Part shown: positions 1 through 8,656 of the stretch, piece after piece
Layout: every line of letters starts with the position of its first letter
Numbering within the stretch: position 1 is the first letter of the stretch
Assembly: GCF_021233055.1 (NCBI RefSeq)
Contig: NZ_CP089545.1
Coordinates: 72,744-136,743, forward strand
From: Spirosoma oryzicola
Lineage (GTDB): Bacteria; Bacteroidota; Bacteroidia; Cytophagales; Spirosomataceae
Length of the DNA: 64,000 nucleotides
Direction of reading: 5' to 3'
Translations under genes and position numbers: made by a program
The notes under the pieces: model-generated
Databases searched by the model: none
Seen by the model: only the letters and a program-made list of their open reading frames with translations
Told to the model about the DNA's origin: nothing

Positions 1-1
1 C

Positions 2-1267
2 CAGCTCATCGCCAGTCAGGGCGGGCTGGATGTACCAACAGTCAGTCGATTAGGACTGCAAATGGCCAGTGCGTTCAAGGCGATTCATCCGCAGGGTATC
101 GTTCACCGCGATATCAAACCGGAAAATATTCTGTACCGTCCCTTGCCTAGTGGTGAACTCCATTTTCTGTTAACGGATTTTGGCGTCGCCCGCCTGCACG
201 AGCAATCGACTACAATGACGGGGCAGTCACTAATGACCTACGAATACGCATCGCCCGAGCAGTTTAACGACCCAAAAGGCGTTGGCGTCGCAACGGATTA
301 TTACTCGTTAGGCGTGGTTCTGTACGAATGTCTGCATGGAAGCGTACCCTTTGCGCTGGATGATCATACGGGTATTGTCACGTTCATGAATAAAGTGCTG
401 ACGGAAGCACCGCCCGCCCTGCCCATTTCGTCGAACGATCAGGCCATTAGCCCATTCACGGAAGTATTACGGGGTTTATTGCAGAAGAAAGCCGCCGACC
501 GGCTAAGCGATCCGGATGAATTAACCTGGCTGATCAAGCAGGCTGAACTAGGCTATTTACAGACAAATCGGGCTCCTAAGGTCCCGACCTCCGCTGTAGA
601 GTCCGTAAAGACCACCCAAAGCCGGGAACCTGAAACGAATAAGGCTAACGTGGTAAACGCGGCCTTACCGGATGCAAAACCAACGCCACGATCCGCTTCT
701 CGTCCGCCAAAAAATGACGGGTTAAAATGGACTATCCTGGCTCTGGTTATCTTACTTGGTGTCGTCGGCCTGTACTTCGCCGTCCTCAAACCAAAAGCCA
801 GCCCGTCTACAAAGCTTGCCGATGTCCCAACCGCCACGGGCACCACCGCCGGAGGGACCGATGTGGCCGAAGAAACGGCGCGGCACCAACGGGAAGCCGA
901 GGAAGCCATCCGGCAGGAGCAACTCCGGCAGGAAGCGCTAGCCGCCGTTGACGGACTGGCGGTTAAGGTCAATGATTATCGGGTAGGCTTATTCGGTGGG
1001 ATCAAAAATGTCCAACTTCAGCTGAGCAATCCAAGCCCGGTTACGTTTTCATCGGTGGTGGTTAAGGTCAACTATTACAAAGACAATGGGGGTCTCTATA
1101 AAGCAGAAAAAGTGTATTTCAACAACGTAGGGCCTAATTCGTCGCTGATTGAAACCGCACCGAACAGCGATCGGGGAACCAAACTTACCTACAAAATCAT
1201 TGGGCATCAGTTTGCTCCTCCGCTGGATTCATTGATGAGTAAGGCTTCGGCAGACTCGTTACACTAA
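2..1267 (+). CDS. Membrane Ser/Thr protein kinase, 5' end outside window
   Basis: The reading frame is open from base 2, and the residues before the first Met (base 62) match the equivalent stretch of the next gene, so the true start lies upstream. Visible are the catalytic HRDIKPEN motif and the DFG motif of an Hanks-type kinase. A single transmembrane helix follows (about residues 222-242 counted from the Met at 62), then a charged, probably coiled-coil segment rich in Glu/Arg/Gln, and a C-terminal beta-rich domain of about 100 residues that would be periplasmic. The kinase part is nearly identical to that of the downstream gene, but the outer domains differ, which suggests duplication followed by change of the sensor part. 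It lies 7 bases upstream of the second kinase, so they are co-transcribed. By family it phosphorylates Ser/Thr on partner proteins; the targets are inferred only from context (SEDS-PBP and FHA proteins). Confidence 0.9.
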   Translation, partial: QLIASQGGLDVPTVSRLGLQMASAFKAIHPQGIVHRDIKPENILYRPLPSGELHFLLTDFGVARLHEQSTTMTGQSLMTYEYASPEQFNDPKGVGVATDYYSLGVVLYECLHGSVPFALDDHTGIVTFMNKVLTEAPPALPISSNDQAISPFTEVLRGLLQKKAADRLSDPDELTWLIKQAELGYLQTNRAPKVPTSAVESVKTTQSREPETNKANVVNAALPDAKPTPRSASRPPKNDGLKWTILALVILLGVVGLYFAVLKPKASPSTKLADVPTATGTTAGGTDVAEETARHQREAEEAIRQEQLRQEALAAVDGLAVKVNDYRVGLFGGIKNVQLQLSNPSPVTFSSVVVKVNYYKDNGGLYKAEKVYFNNVGPNSSLIETAPNSDRGTKLTYKIIGHQFAPPLDSLMSKASADSLH

Positions 1268-1274
1268 TTAATTT

Positions 1275-2555
1275 ATGCCAACAGTAAGTGTCAATACGCA
1301 TTTTCCGGGTTACGAAATTATTGGCGAACTGGGCCGGTCGAATGCCCGCGTGCTGAAAGCGCGTCATCTGGAAACGGGCGATTTGGTCGCGATCAAACAC
1401 TTCTCGCTCAATACCGATGCCGACACGCTTCGGCGGTTTAGGCTTGAATCGCAGTTGATGACCGACATCAACCATCCGAACGTCGTGCGGGTGCGGGAAG
1501 TGCAGCTGGACATGCCGATGCCGTTTATTGTCATGGAATGGATCGAAGGCGGCAATTTACGCACACTGCTCGGCGAGCAAGGCTACCTGGATGTATCCAA
1601 TACCATCCGACTGGGGCTGCAAATGGCCGAAGCCTTCAAGGTAATTCATCCACAGGGTATTGTCCACCGGGATATTAAGCCGGAAAACATTCTTTTTCGG
1701 CCCTTGCCCAGTGGCGAGATTCATTTTCTGTTGACCGATTTTGGCGTTGCCCGTCTGCACGAACAGTCGCAAACGATGACGGGTCAATCGCTGATGACCT
1801 ATGAATACGCATCGCCGGAGCAATTTGATAATCCACGGGGCGTCGACAAGGCCACCGATTACTATTCGCTGGGCGTGGTCCTGTACGAATGTCTGTCGGG
1901 GAAGGTGCCGTTTTCGATGACGGACAGTGCGGGTATCGCTTCGTTCATGGGGCATGTCCTGCGCACATCGCCACCTGCTTTACAGATACCTTCGCAACAG
2001 TATCTTCCCCCCAGTCTGGAAACGATCCTGGAATGGACATTAGCCAAAAATCCAGCCGAGCGGCTTAATGATGTCAATGAGTTGATCTTACTGCTGCGGC
2101 AAGCCAATGTCGAACAGCTACAGACTAGTCGTTCGGCGGATCGGCGGGTGCCCGTTTCATCGCGTACGGTGGCAGCCCCAGTACCGACTCCCCGACCGCT
2201 GGAAACCGTTGTGCCGGTGCCCGATGAAGAACCGGCCACCGGCACAAACAAGTGGCTTATCGGGTTAAGTGTTGCCATTGTAGCGGTGCTGCTGGTGCTG
2301 GCCGTTTTGTACAAAACGCACCACAAGGCGACCAGCACCGGAACCAATGTGGTACCCGATACGACAACTGTGGCGAATGATTCGACGGAGACCGAGACGA
2401 TGATGGAAGATACGACCGAGTCCTCATCCGATTACCCAGTCGAGGCAACAACCGATTCAACCAAAACAGAAAGTCCTTCGGAAACCGTTGCTGAGCCGCC
2501 CGCTGCCGTACCCGATTCATCGCGCACGGTCGTTGATTCAACCAAGTCGTTTTGA
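1275..2555 (+). CDS. Membrane Ser/Thr protein kinase (PknB-like)
   Basis: Complete Hanks-type kinase of 426 residues. The ATP-anchoring lysine is K41 in VAIKHF, the catalytic loop is HRDIKPEN (H131-D133), and DFG is at 155-157. The glycine-rich loop is odd: only the first glycine (G20) of the usual GxGxxG pattern is clear and the loop looks one residue short. A transmembrane helix at about 327-346 is followed by an outer tail of about 80 residues rich in Ser, Thr, Glu and Pro, with no recognisable domain. The upstream kinase is a close paralog with a different outer region. The gene ends 19 bases before the SEDS-PBP fusion gene, so the two are probably one operon. Phosphorylation of the neighbouring cell wall synthase or of the FHA protein is inferred from the locus layout. 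Confidence 0.93.
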   Translation: MPTVSVNTHFPGYEIIGELGRSNARVLKARHLETGDLVAIKHFSLNTDADTLRRFRLESQLMTDINHPNVVRVREVQLDMPMPFIVMEWIEGGNLRTLLGEQGYLDVSNTIRLGLQMAEAFKVIHPQGIVHRDIKPENILFRPLPSGEIHFLLTDFGVARLHEQSQTMTGQSLMTYEYASPEQFDNPRGVDKATDYYSLGVVLYECLSGKVPFSMTDSAGIASFMGHVLRTSPPALQIPSQQYLPPSLETILEWTLAKNPAERLNDVNELILLLRQANVEQLQTSRSADRRVPVSSRTVAAPVPTPRPLETVVPVPDEEPATGTNKWLIGLSVAIVAVLLVLAVLYKTHHKATSTGTNVVPDTTTVANDSTETETMMEDTTESSSDYPVEATTDSTKTESPSETVAEPPAAVPDSSRTVVDSTKSF

Positions 2556-2574
2556 TTAACCAAAAATCTTCTGC

Positions 2575-5500
2575 ATGAATATACCCTCTGGTCGGCCGTA
2601 TTTGCTGGGCGCATCAGTTATGCTGCTGCTCCTGTTCGGACGGCTGTTTATGAACCTGTCTCCGGCGCTAAATCAGGCTAAAGAAGCGTTAGCCAGCGGG
2701 CAGGCGTTAACCCTCGAATCAGGACTTAAATCTGCGTCTATCCAGCGCCTGCTTAATACGGGCAATTACTACAGTGACCCGAAGGACAGACTCCTGGTTG
2801 CCGATTCATTGAGCGCTAAACTTCGTCAACAGGGCTCGCCCGAAAATCTGGGAACGCTTAACAAACGGCTGTTTTTCGTGCAGGCTCCCGTGACGTGGCG
2901 TAGTCGAATTGGTGGTGTCGATTTTCAGAGTCGGTTGCGGGTATCCCGTCAGCAAATGGGTTTCGACTCGGTGCTGTACGTTCGCGAACTAACGAATCCG
3001 AAACCGTATCCCGCTACCGTTAGCGCTGGTAGCGGAACGGAGTCAATATCGGGTCGGGTTACGCGCGACGAAGAGCCGATGGCGGACGTACTGGTTCAGC
3101 TAAAGCGCCATCCCGCCACCGCCCAACCCGATACGCTGCCCGATCGGTTTACCTACGCCCGAACGGATGCCGATGGGACGTTTGCCTTTACGGGCCTGAC
3201 GGATGGCTCGGGGTATAGCGTGGTTCCGCTCAAGCCCGGTTTTGAGTTCGGCAGCCGACGGGGCACAAGCCATTTGACCCGTGATCAGTCGTACACGTTC
3301 ACGGGCCGTCAGCATCAACTGCGCCTGATTGGAACAACGGCGTATGGGCAGCTCAAGAACGACCATGCGTTTATGGTCCGTGCGCCCACCGCTTTTACGA
3401 TGCAGTTCTGGGCTATTGTTGGGCTGTTTATGCTGGCGTTTTGGGCCGTACAGGGCTTTTGGGATATCCGGCGCTTTCAACCCGACCCGTTGCTATTGCC
3501 GATCCTGATGCTGCTGACGGGCTTATCGGTCCTAACGCTGTTGGCCATTCAGGACCCATTACAGGACATGCTCTACGCCTGGCAAACGGTACAGGGTGTA
3601 GGGGTCGGCCTGGTTGGCCTGACGATTTTATCGCAGCTACCGATCGGGCGCTTTTACGCAGATTGGCGCTACGACTGGCTGTTTACGTTTCGGAACCGTA
3701 CTTCCGTACAGTTGTCGGGCTGGACGTGGCTCGTGCTAGCACTTGGGCTGGCGACGCTGACGTTGCTTGTTGGCTCGGGGCCGGAGGGAAGTGGTGTACG
3801 CGTCAATTTGTCAATCCTGGGGCTGAGCTTTCAACCCAGTGAAATTACCAAATACCTATTACTGATTTTCTTTGCAGGGTTCTTTGCCGCCAATGAGCAA
3901 CAGATTCGGCAACTACCCGATCTGCGCTGGCGGTTTCAGGTCAGTTTGGGAGCGCTGGCCGGAGCGGGGTTCCTGATGCTGCTCTACCTCCTGCTGGGCG
4001 ATATGGGTCCGGCGCTGGTCGTTTGTTTTACGTTCCTGCTTTTTTACAGCATCGCCCGGGGAAATCTGCCGCTAACACTGGCAACAGGTTTTGGCTACGG
4101 CGTAGCGCTCTGGTTATTGCCCGGCTGGGCCGCTACGTTACTCAGCTTAGTGGTTCTGATCGGGTATATGTACGGGCAGGGCGAGGCCCGTTCGCGGACT
4201 TGGTTGGGTTGGGCCGCTTTGTTTACCGAAGCCCCCGTATTGCTGCTTCTGGTGATGGCAATGTTTGCGTTTGGCGATCTGTTGCCGTTCGTTGGAAACC
4301 GGCTGGCTGACCGGAAAGCGATGTGGCTTAGTCCCTGGAACAATGACGTGTATGGCGGTGATCATCTGGCGCACGGCTTCTGGGCCTTGTCGACTGGTGG
4401 TTGGACGGGGCAAGGACTCGGAAGAGGGTTGGCGGGTACCATGCCAGCTGCCCATACCGATATGATTCTGCCGAGCGTGGGCGAAGAACTGGGCGGGTTT
4501 GGTCTCGTAGCCGTTTTCCTGCTGATGGGTGTACTACTGCATCGGATTTTTTTGCACGCCCGGCGAGCGGGTCAGCCCTTTAGCTTCTTTCTGGTAGCGG
4601 GTATCGCCATTGCGACCGGTGTTCAGTTTTTGATTATTGCGGGCGGCTCCATCGGGTTGTTACCCCTGACGGGAATCAGCGTGCCGTTCCTGAGTTACGG
4701 CAAGATTTCACTGATCATCAACCTGATGGCTATGGGCGTTGTGTTTAGCGTCGCCAATCGGCCGGGGCAGTTGGAACAACGCCAGTACCTGGAGAAGCAC
4801 TACGACAGGGTCCTGATGGCCGGTATCGCCGGGTTTCTGATCGGAGTGTTGATTCTGATTGGTCGTTTGTTACCAATTGTCGGGTGGCGGGGCAATGAGT
4901 ATATCGTTCGTCCGGCTCGGGTGGTGACCCGCTACGGCGATCCTGTATACAGCTACAACCCCCGCATCGAGCGGCTAACCCGCGTGCTGGCGGCAGGCAC
5001 GGTCTACGACCGGAAGGGTCTGGTACTGGCAACCAGTTCACCCGAACGGGTTACGCAGCAGTCGGCACAACTCCGCCAAAGTGGGTTAACATCGGATCAA
5101 CTTCAGACGCTCACGCACAAGCGATTGCAACGGTATTACCCATTTGGTGAGCATCTGTTTTTCTGGACCGGTGATTTGAATACGCAACTTTTCTGGGGAC
5201 AAAGCAATGGGTATTACGCCGAAGCTACCCATTTCAGCGAACTGCGCGGCTTCAACAGTCGTCCCCGTAAAACAACGCTTGTGGCCACCGACTACCAGGC
5301 CGATCGCTTTAGCCCGCCGGTTCAGCAAACGCGTACGCTATCCGTTTACGACTACAGCGAACTGGCTCCCGCTCTACGGGCTGGAATCGACAGCCGTGAA
5401 GTAACCGACCGGAAAGCCCAGAACCGCGATATCAAGCTGAGTCTCGATGCGGAGTTGCAAGTTGCGTTACAGAAAGGGCTGGCTAAATCGGAGTACAACG

Positions 5501-6546
5501 ACAAGCGTCTTTCGGTGGTCGTGCTCAATGCGGGATCGGGCGATGTACTGGCGTCAGCGACTTACCCTTTGCCCAATCTTAAAACGCCCGATGTTATGCT
5601 GCTGTCAGACCGGGATCGGCTTGAACTACCGTATCTGGTCACCGAGCGCGATTTGGGCATGACCTATCCAACAGCCCCTGGCTCGACGGCTAAAATTCTG
5701 ACGGCAATGGCTGCGTTTAATAAAGTAGGTGCCTCGGCATCATCCGTTAGCTACCCAATTTCGTGTCAGGAGATCATCCGACGGGGTGCGCGGGAATCTG
5801 AACCCTGCGGAGAAACGGTCGATATGCGTAAGGCCATTGTTCGGTCGAGCAACGTTTATTTTATCCGAATGGCGAACGACAAAGCGCTGGATACTGAACT
5901 GGCCGATCTGTATCTAGCTACGGGTATGAACGTCGATCTGATTGGTGGCTATTCTTTTTCGGATACGCATACCGACGCGGAACAGGTTCAGATCCGGCAG
6001 CATTGGCGCGATTCGACATTTGCGGTCCGCCGGAAATTGTACCAGAGTACGCAATACCCGAGACGCTACCGGAGTGAATTTTCGGGGCTGGCCTGGGGAC
6101 AGGGCCAATTGACAGCAACGCCCGTATCGATGGCGCGAATGGCCGGGGCCATTGCAAACCAGGGTATCCTGCAACCGTCGCGTTATGTACTGGATAAAGC
6201 GGGTAAACCACAAACGATCAGCACCGGCAAGTCCGTGGCTCGCCGAGCGGATTATGCCGAGCAGCTACAGGAATTTATGATTGAACAGTCGAACCCATCG
6301 GAGGGGCGGGCTAAGATCAGCGTCGCGCGGGTGGCTGGTAAAACCGGTACACCCGAACGGATCGTACAGGGTGTAAAGCGGAATGATGGGTGGTACGTAT
6401 TTTTTGCCCCTACACCCGACGGTCGGTCGCATACAGTGGTTGCGGTACGGATCGAGTTGGGTCAATCCTCCGCAGATGCCGTCAACCTGGCGAACACCGT
6501 CGTAGCCCCTATCTTGAAAGAACGTAATTATTTAGGAAGCTTTTAA
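2575..6546 (+). CDS. SEDS glycosyltransferase (FtsW/RodA) fused to class B penicillin-binding protein
   Basis: A 1323-residue protein that appears to combine both enzymes of peptidoglycan synthesis. After an N-terminal membrane helix (about 5-22) comes a periplasmic region of about 240 residues; residues 157-230 look like a carboxypeptidase-regulatory-type beta sandwich. Multiple membrane helices from about 270 to 735 form the SEDS domain, with the typical motif AHTDMILPSVGEELGGFG; D629 is the probable catalytic aspartate of lipid II polymerisation. Another helix (about 743-765) leads to the transpeptidase domain with SxxK (S1037-K1040), SxN (S1091-N1093) and KTGT (1256-1259), all intact. SEDS proteins and class B PBPs are normally separate partners. 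The frame is continuous, with no sign of a frameshift. It follows two Ser/Thr kinases and precedes an FHA protein, so its activity is probably controlled by phosphorylation (inference). Whether it serves division or elongation is not clear from sequence. Confidence 0.95.
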   Translation: MNIPSGRPYLLGASVMLLLLFGRLFMNLSPALNQAKEALASGQALTLESGLKSASIQRLLNTGNYYSDPKDRLLVADSLSAKLRQQGSPENLGTLNKRLFFVQAPVTWRSRIGGVDFQSRLRVSRQQMGFDSVLYVRELTNPKPYPATVSAGSGTESISGRVTRDEEPMADVLVQLKRHPATAQPDTLPDRFTYARTDADGTFAFTGLTDGSGYSVVPLKPGFEFGSRRGTSHLTRDQSYTFTGRQHQLRLIGTTAYGQLKNDHAFMVRAPTAFTMQFWAIVGLFMLAFWAVQGFWDIRRFQPDPLLLPILMLLTGLSVLTLLAIQDPLQDMLYAWQTVQGVGVGLVGLTILSQLPIGRFYADWRYDWLFTFRNRTSVQLSGWTWLVLALGLATLTLLVGSGPEGSGVRVNLSILGLSFQPSEITKYLLLIFFAGFFAANEQQIRQLPDLRWRFQVSLGALAGAGFLMLLYLLLGDMGPALVVCFTFLLFYSIARGNLPLTLATGFGYGVALWLLPGWAATLLSLVVLIGYMYGQGEARSRTWLGWAALFTEAPVLLLLVMAMFAFGDLLPFVGNRLADRKAMWLSPWNNDVYGGDHLAHGFWALSTGGWTGQGLGRGLAGTMPAAHTDMILPSVGEELGGFGLVAVFLLMGVLLHRIFLHARRAGQPFSFFLVAGIAIATGVQFLIIAGGSIGLLPLTGISVPFLSYGKISLIINLMAMGVVFSVANRPGQLEQRQYLEKHYDRVLMAGIAGFLIGVLILIGRLLPIVGWRGNEYIVRPARVVTRYGDPVYSYNPRIERLTRVLAAGTVYDRKGLVLATSSPERVTQQSAQLRQSGLTSDQLQTLTHKRLQRYYPFGEHLFFWTGDLNTQLFWGQSNGYYAEATHFSELRGFNSRPRKTTLVATDYQADRFSPPVQQTRTLSVYDYSELAPALRAGIDSREVTDRKAQNRDIKLSLDAELQVALQKGLAKSEYNDKRLSVVVLNAGSGDVLASATYPLPNLKTPDVMLLSDRDRLELPYLVTERDLGMTYPTAPGSTAKILTAMAAFNKVGASASSVSYPISCQEIIRRGARESEPCGETVDMRKAIVRSSNVYFIRMANDKALDTELADLYLATGMNVDLIGGYSFSDTHTDAEQVQIRQHWRDSTFAVRRKLYQSTQYPRRYRSEFSGLAWGQGQLTATPVSMARMAGAIANQGILQPSRYVLDKAGKPQTISTGKSVARRADYAEQLQEFMIEQSNPSEGRAKISVARVAGKTGTPERIVQGVKRNDGWYVFFAPTPDGRSHTVVAVRIELGQSSADAVNLANTVVAPILKERNYLGSF

Positions 6547-6551
6547 CGATT

Positions 6552-6637
6552 TTTTTGTCATCCCGACGTAGGAGGGAACTTCGGTAATAATTATAATTCT
6601 ATTGGCAACCAGAGGTCCATCGTCGGAATGACAAAAA
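6552..6637. repeat. Dispersed palindromic element, copy 1
   Basis: Imperfect inverted repeat with arms of about 25 bases starting TTTTTGTCATCCCGACG, separated by an AT-rich centre. It lies between the SEDS-PBP gene and the FHA gene. A better preserved copy of the same arms is at 47651-47740. It could fold as RNA and act as a terminator or processing site, but its recurrence points to a small REP/MITE-like repeat. Confidence 0.75.
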
Positions 6638-6692
6638 GGCTGATTTCAAGTTTGTTGTGAAATGTTAAGCCTATTTCAACACTCAATGCATA

Positions 6693-7580
6693 ATGAGCCT
6701 AATCGATAAGGTTAAAAATTTGTTCGGGTTAGCCTCGACGGACGAGCAGCCTATAGCGTCCACCAGTCGGCCAGGTGAACCGGTTTCCGTTACGCCGACA
6801 TCCACGACGACCGGGCCTCCGCCAGCCGCTCAGGTACGGGAGCAGGTCATGCGGTTTATCATCGGTAAACTACGGGCTTACCAAAACGAACCGGACACCG
6901 CTCCGGCTGGAATTCGACTGTCTGTTTTATGTACTAACCCAGCGGATGAAGAGTTATACCGGGTCGTTCTGTGGACGAATCAGCCAGGAAAATTTGAGGC
7001 CGAACTGTCTCGTCAATTGGCTGACAATTACATCACGTTGCCCAAAAACTGGCAGTTTACGTATACCTTTTTCACGGACACATTACCCGACACTACATAC
7101 CGGGAAGGGAATTTGGGACTGGTTGTCGTTGATCGGTCAAAACCGGATAACGCCCCCCTTCTCGCCAGGGTGACAGCTTTAGTAGGGCAGTTGGAACAGA
7201 CGGAATACATTCTTGATTCAGCTCAGAAAACGACGTTCTGCATCGGGCGCGGCCGTACCACCCAAACGGCGTCAGGACGCGTTCGAACGAATGATATTGT
7301 CGTCCTAAATGAAGAAGACCCCAGTTATGACGCAGCGAAAGGGGCCGGAAATGGAGCTGTTAGTCGGGCGCATGCGACGATTCGCTTCGATCCCGCTCAG
7401 AAACGGTACGTACTCCTTGTCGATCCGGGTGGACTGCCTGCCGGGGGCAATAAAACCAAACTCATACACCCGGATGATTCAATAGAGCGGGCCGATATTG
7501 CAGGAATGGGCTATCCCCTCCAAAACGGAGATCAGATTGAATTGGGTGGCGAAGTCACGCTCTTTTTTGAATTACTGTAA
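6693..7580 (+). CDS. FHA-domain protein
   Basis: A 295-residue protein with no signal peptide or membrane helix, so probably cytoplasmic. The C-terminal half (about 175-295) is a forkhead-associated domain: IGRG at 184-187, then SRAH at S224-H227, the residues that hold phosphothreonine peptides in this family, and a late asparagine/glycine region before the last strands. There is a long insert between the first strands and the SRxH loop (about 190-222). The N-terminal 35 residues are Pro/Thr/Ser-rich, a possible phosphorylated tail; residues 45-165 are an unrecognised alpha/beta region. Two Ser/Thr kinases and a cell wall synthase lie just upstream, the classic company of FHA proteins in actinobacteria, so it probably reads the kinases' phospho-mark. 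Confidence 0.87.
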   Translation: MSLIDKVKNLFGLASTDEQPIASTSRPGEPVSVTPTSTTTGPPPAAQVREQVMRFIIGKLRAYQNEPDTAPAGIRLSVLCTNPADEELYRVVLWTNQPGKFEAELSRQLADNYITLPKNWQFTYTFFTDTLPDTTYREGNLGLVVVDRSKPDNAPLLARVTALVGQLEQTEYILDSAQKTTFCIGRGRTTQTASGRVRTNDIVVLNEEDPSYDAAKGAGNGAVSRAHATIRFDPAQKRYVLLVDPGGLPAGGNKTKLIHPDDSIERADIAGMGYPLQNGDQIELGGEVTLFFELL

Positions 7581-7978
7581 ACGGGTCAGTTTGTGGCATT
7601 ACCGTCTCTTCGCTTCGCGCCTACAGTCGTGCAATCAGGTTTGAGAACCTGACGGTGGCGGTTTTGAGAAACCGCCACCACACCCATTCTTCACATATCG
7701 GCACGATCAAACTAGTACATCAAGGTTGTAATCTTTATTAAAAGCGGCTTGGCTTATACGGGCAGCTTAAGAAAATTTAATAGTATTCTAAGATCCCCCT
7801 TAGATCGCTCCCCTAGTTTAGCATTATACAACAAGGCTTGCGGTGATGGTAGCATGCACAATGAGCGCGACGACTCGTTTAGTGATAATACCTACATAGC
7901 ACTCGGCAAGCTGCGGTCAAAACATATTCTAAGGACAAAAGGTACTCTCATCGAGTGCTGACCAACCACTCCCTGCCT
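7581..7978. other. Intergenic stretch with palindromes
   Basis: About 400 bases between the FHA gene and the next secreted protein gene. It holds the palindromes at 7635-7679. Open frames in the rest (for example 7749-7961) have no ribosome binding site or family resemblance. I see no RNA gene. Confidence 0.5.
7635..7679. repeat. Two adjacent palindromes, TCAGGTT family, degenerate copy
   Basis: A perfect 18-base palindrome-like hairpin (7635-7652, TCAGGTTTGAGAACCTGA) is followed directly by a second hairpin (7654-7679) with arms GGTGGCGGTTT and AAACCGCCACC around GAG. Related palindromes with the AGGTTCTCA-type core are at 12832-12863 and 56084-56119. The position 55 bases after the FHA gene means it may also end transcription of the kinase-SEDS-PBP-FHA operon. 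Confidence 0.7.
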
Positions 7979-8656
7979 ATGAAACAAAGGCTACATACTC
8001 TTTTTGTAATTCTTATCCTCTCGACTGACTTGATTCGCGTATTCGCTCATACGCCTACGTCTGTTTCGGGACGAGTACTCGGCTATCTGTCCAATCGGAT
8101 CGGCGATTACGATGGGTTACGGTTGCAAACGTCGGTGGGGGAGGCTCACCTGTTGTTTCCACCGCATACGGCCTCCCGGATTCTAAAGCTGGCAGCCACA
8201 GGACAGCGTATACAAGCCGATGTGGAACCCCAGCCCGGAAGGCCAGAGCTTGCCCAACCCGGATTGGGAGGGCCAGGTGAAACAACGGAGACGGACCGAT
8301 CAACCATAACAACCTACCGGCTGATTCGATTGCGTAACCAAACACTAGGTACGAGCTTTCAACTTGCCGATTTGCCGCCCCCACCACCCCGGCAGGGACA
8401 ATTGGTTCAGACAGAGGGTCCACTGATTAGTAAAATACATAGTGGACAGGGGCAACTGACCGCCCTGCTGACCGATAAATACCTGATAGAGTTGAAGCCC
8501 CACCAGGTCGAGCAGATCAGCTCCCTGCTGACGGGCGTTCAGCGATTGGGCGTTACGGGATTTGAACGAACCGCAGATGGCTTCGTCAATCGAACCGGCC
8601 GCCCTGTACTCCACCCAACAACTTTAACCATACGAGGCCAAACGTTTGCACTCTAA
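7979..8656 (+). CDS. Secreted protein of unknown function
   Basis: I start the gene at the ATG at 7979 because it opens directly into a signal peptide (about residues 1-24, MKQRLHTLFVILIL core, cut near FAH); an upstream in-frame ATG would add eight polar residues. The mature part, about 200 residues, has many beta strands and a Pro/Gly-rich middle, with no family I recognise. Two stretches resemble OB-fold-like beta barrels but this is only an impression. The stop overlaps the ATG of the response regulator by one base, so it is translationally coupled to the two-component system and may be its envelope sensor partner or target. Confidence 0.72.
   Translation: MKQRLHTLFVILILSTDLIRVFAHTPTSVSGRVLGYLSNRIGDYDGLRLQTSVGEAHLLFPPHTASRILKLAATGQRIQADVEPQPGRPELAQPGLGGPGETTETDRSTITTYRLIRLRNQTLGTSFQLADLPPPPPRQGQLVQTEGPLISKIHSGQGQLTALLTDKYLIELKPHQVEQISSLLTGVQRLGVTGFERTADGFVNRTGRPVLHPTTLTIRGQTFAL

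Noticed and set aside
553..972. Open frame of 139 residues on the minus strand inside the first kinase gene
   Set aside because: It is antisense to the linker region of a clear kinase, is low in complexity (Ser/Ala/Arg), and has no known family.
7749..7961. Short open frame (70 residues) before the secreted protein gene
   Set aside because: No ribosome site, no family resemblance, and odd composition.
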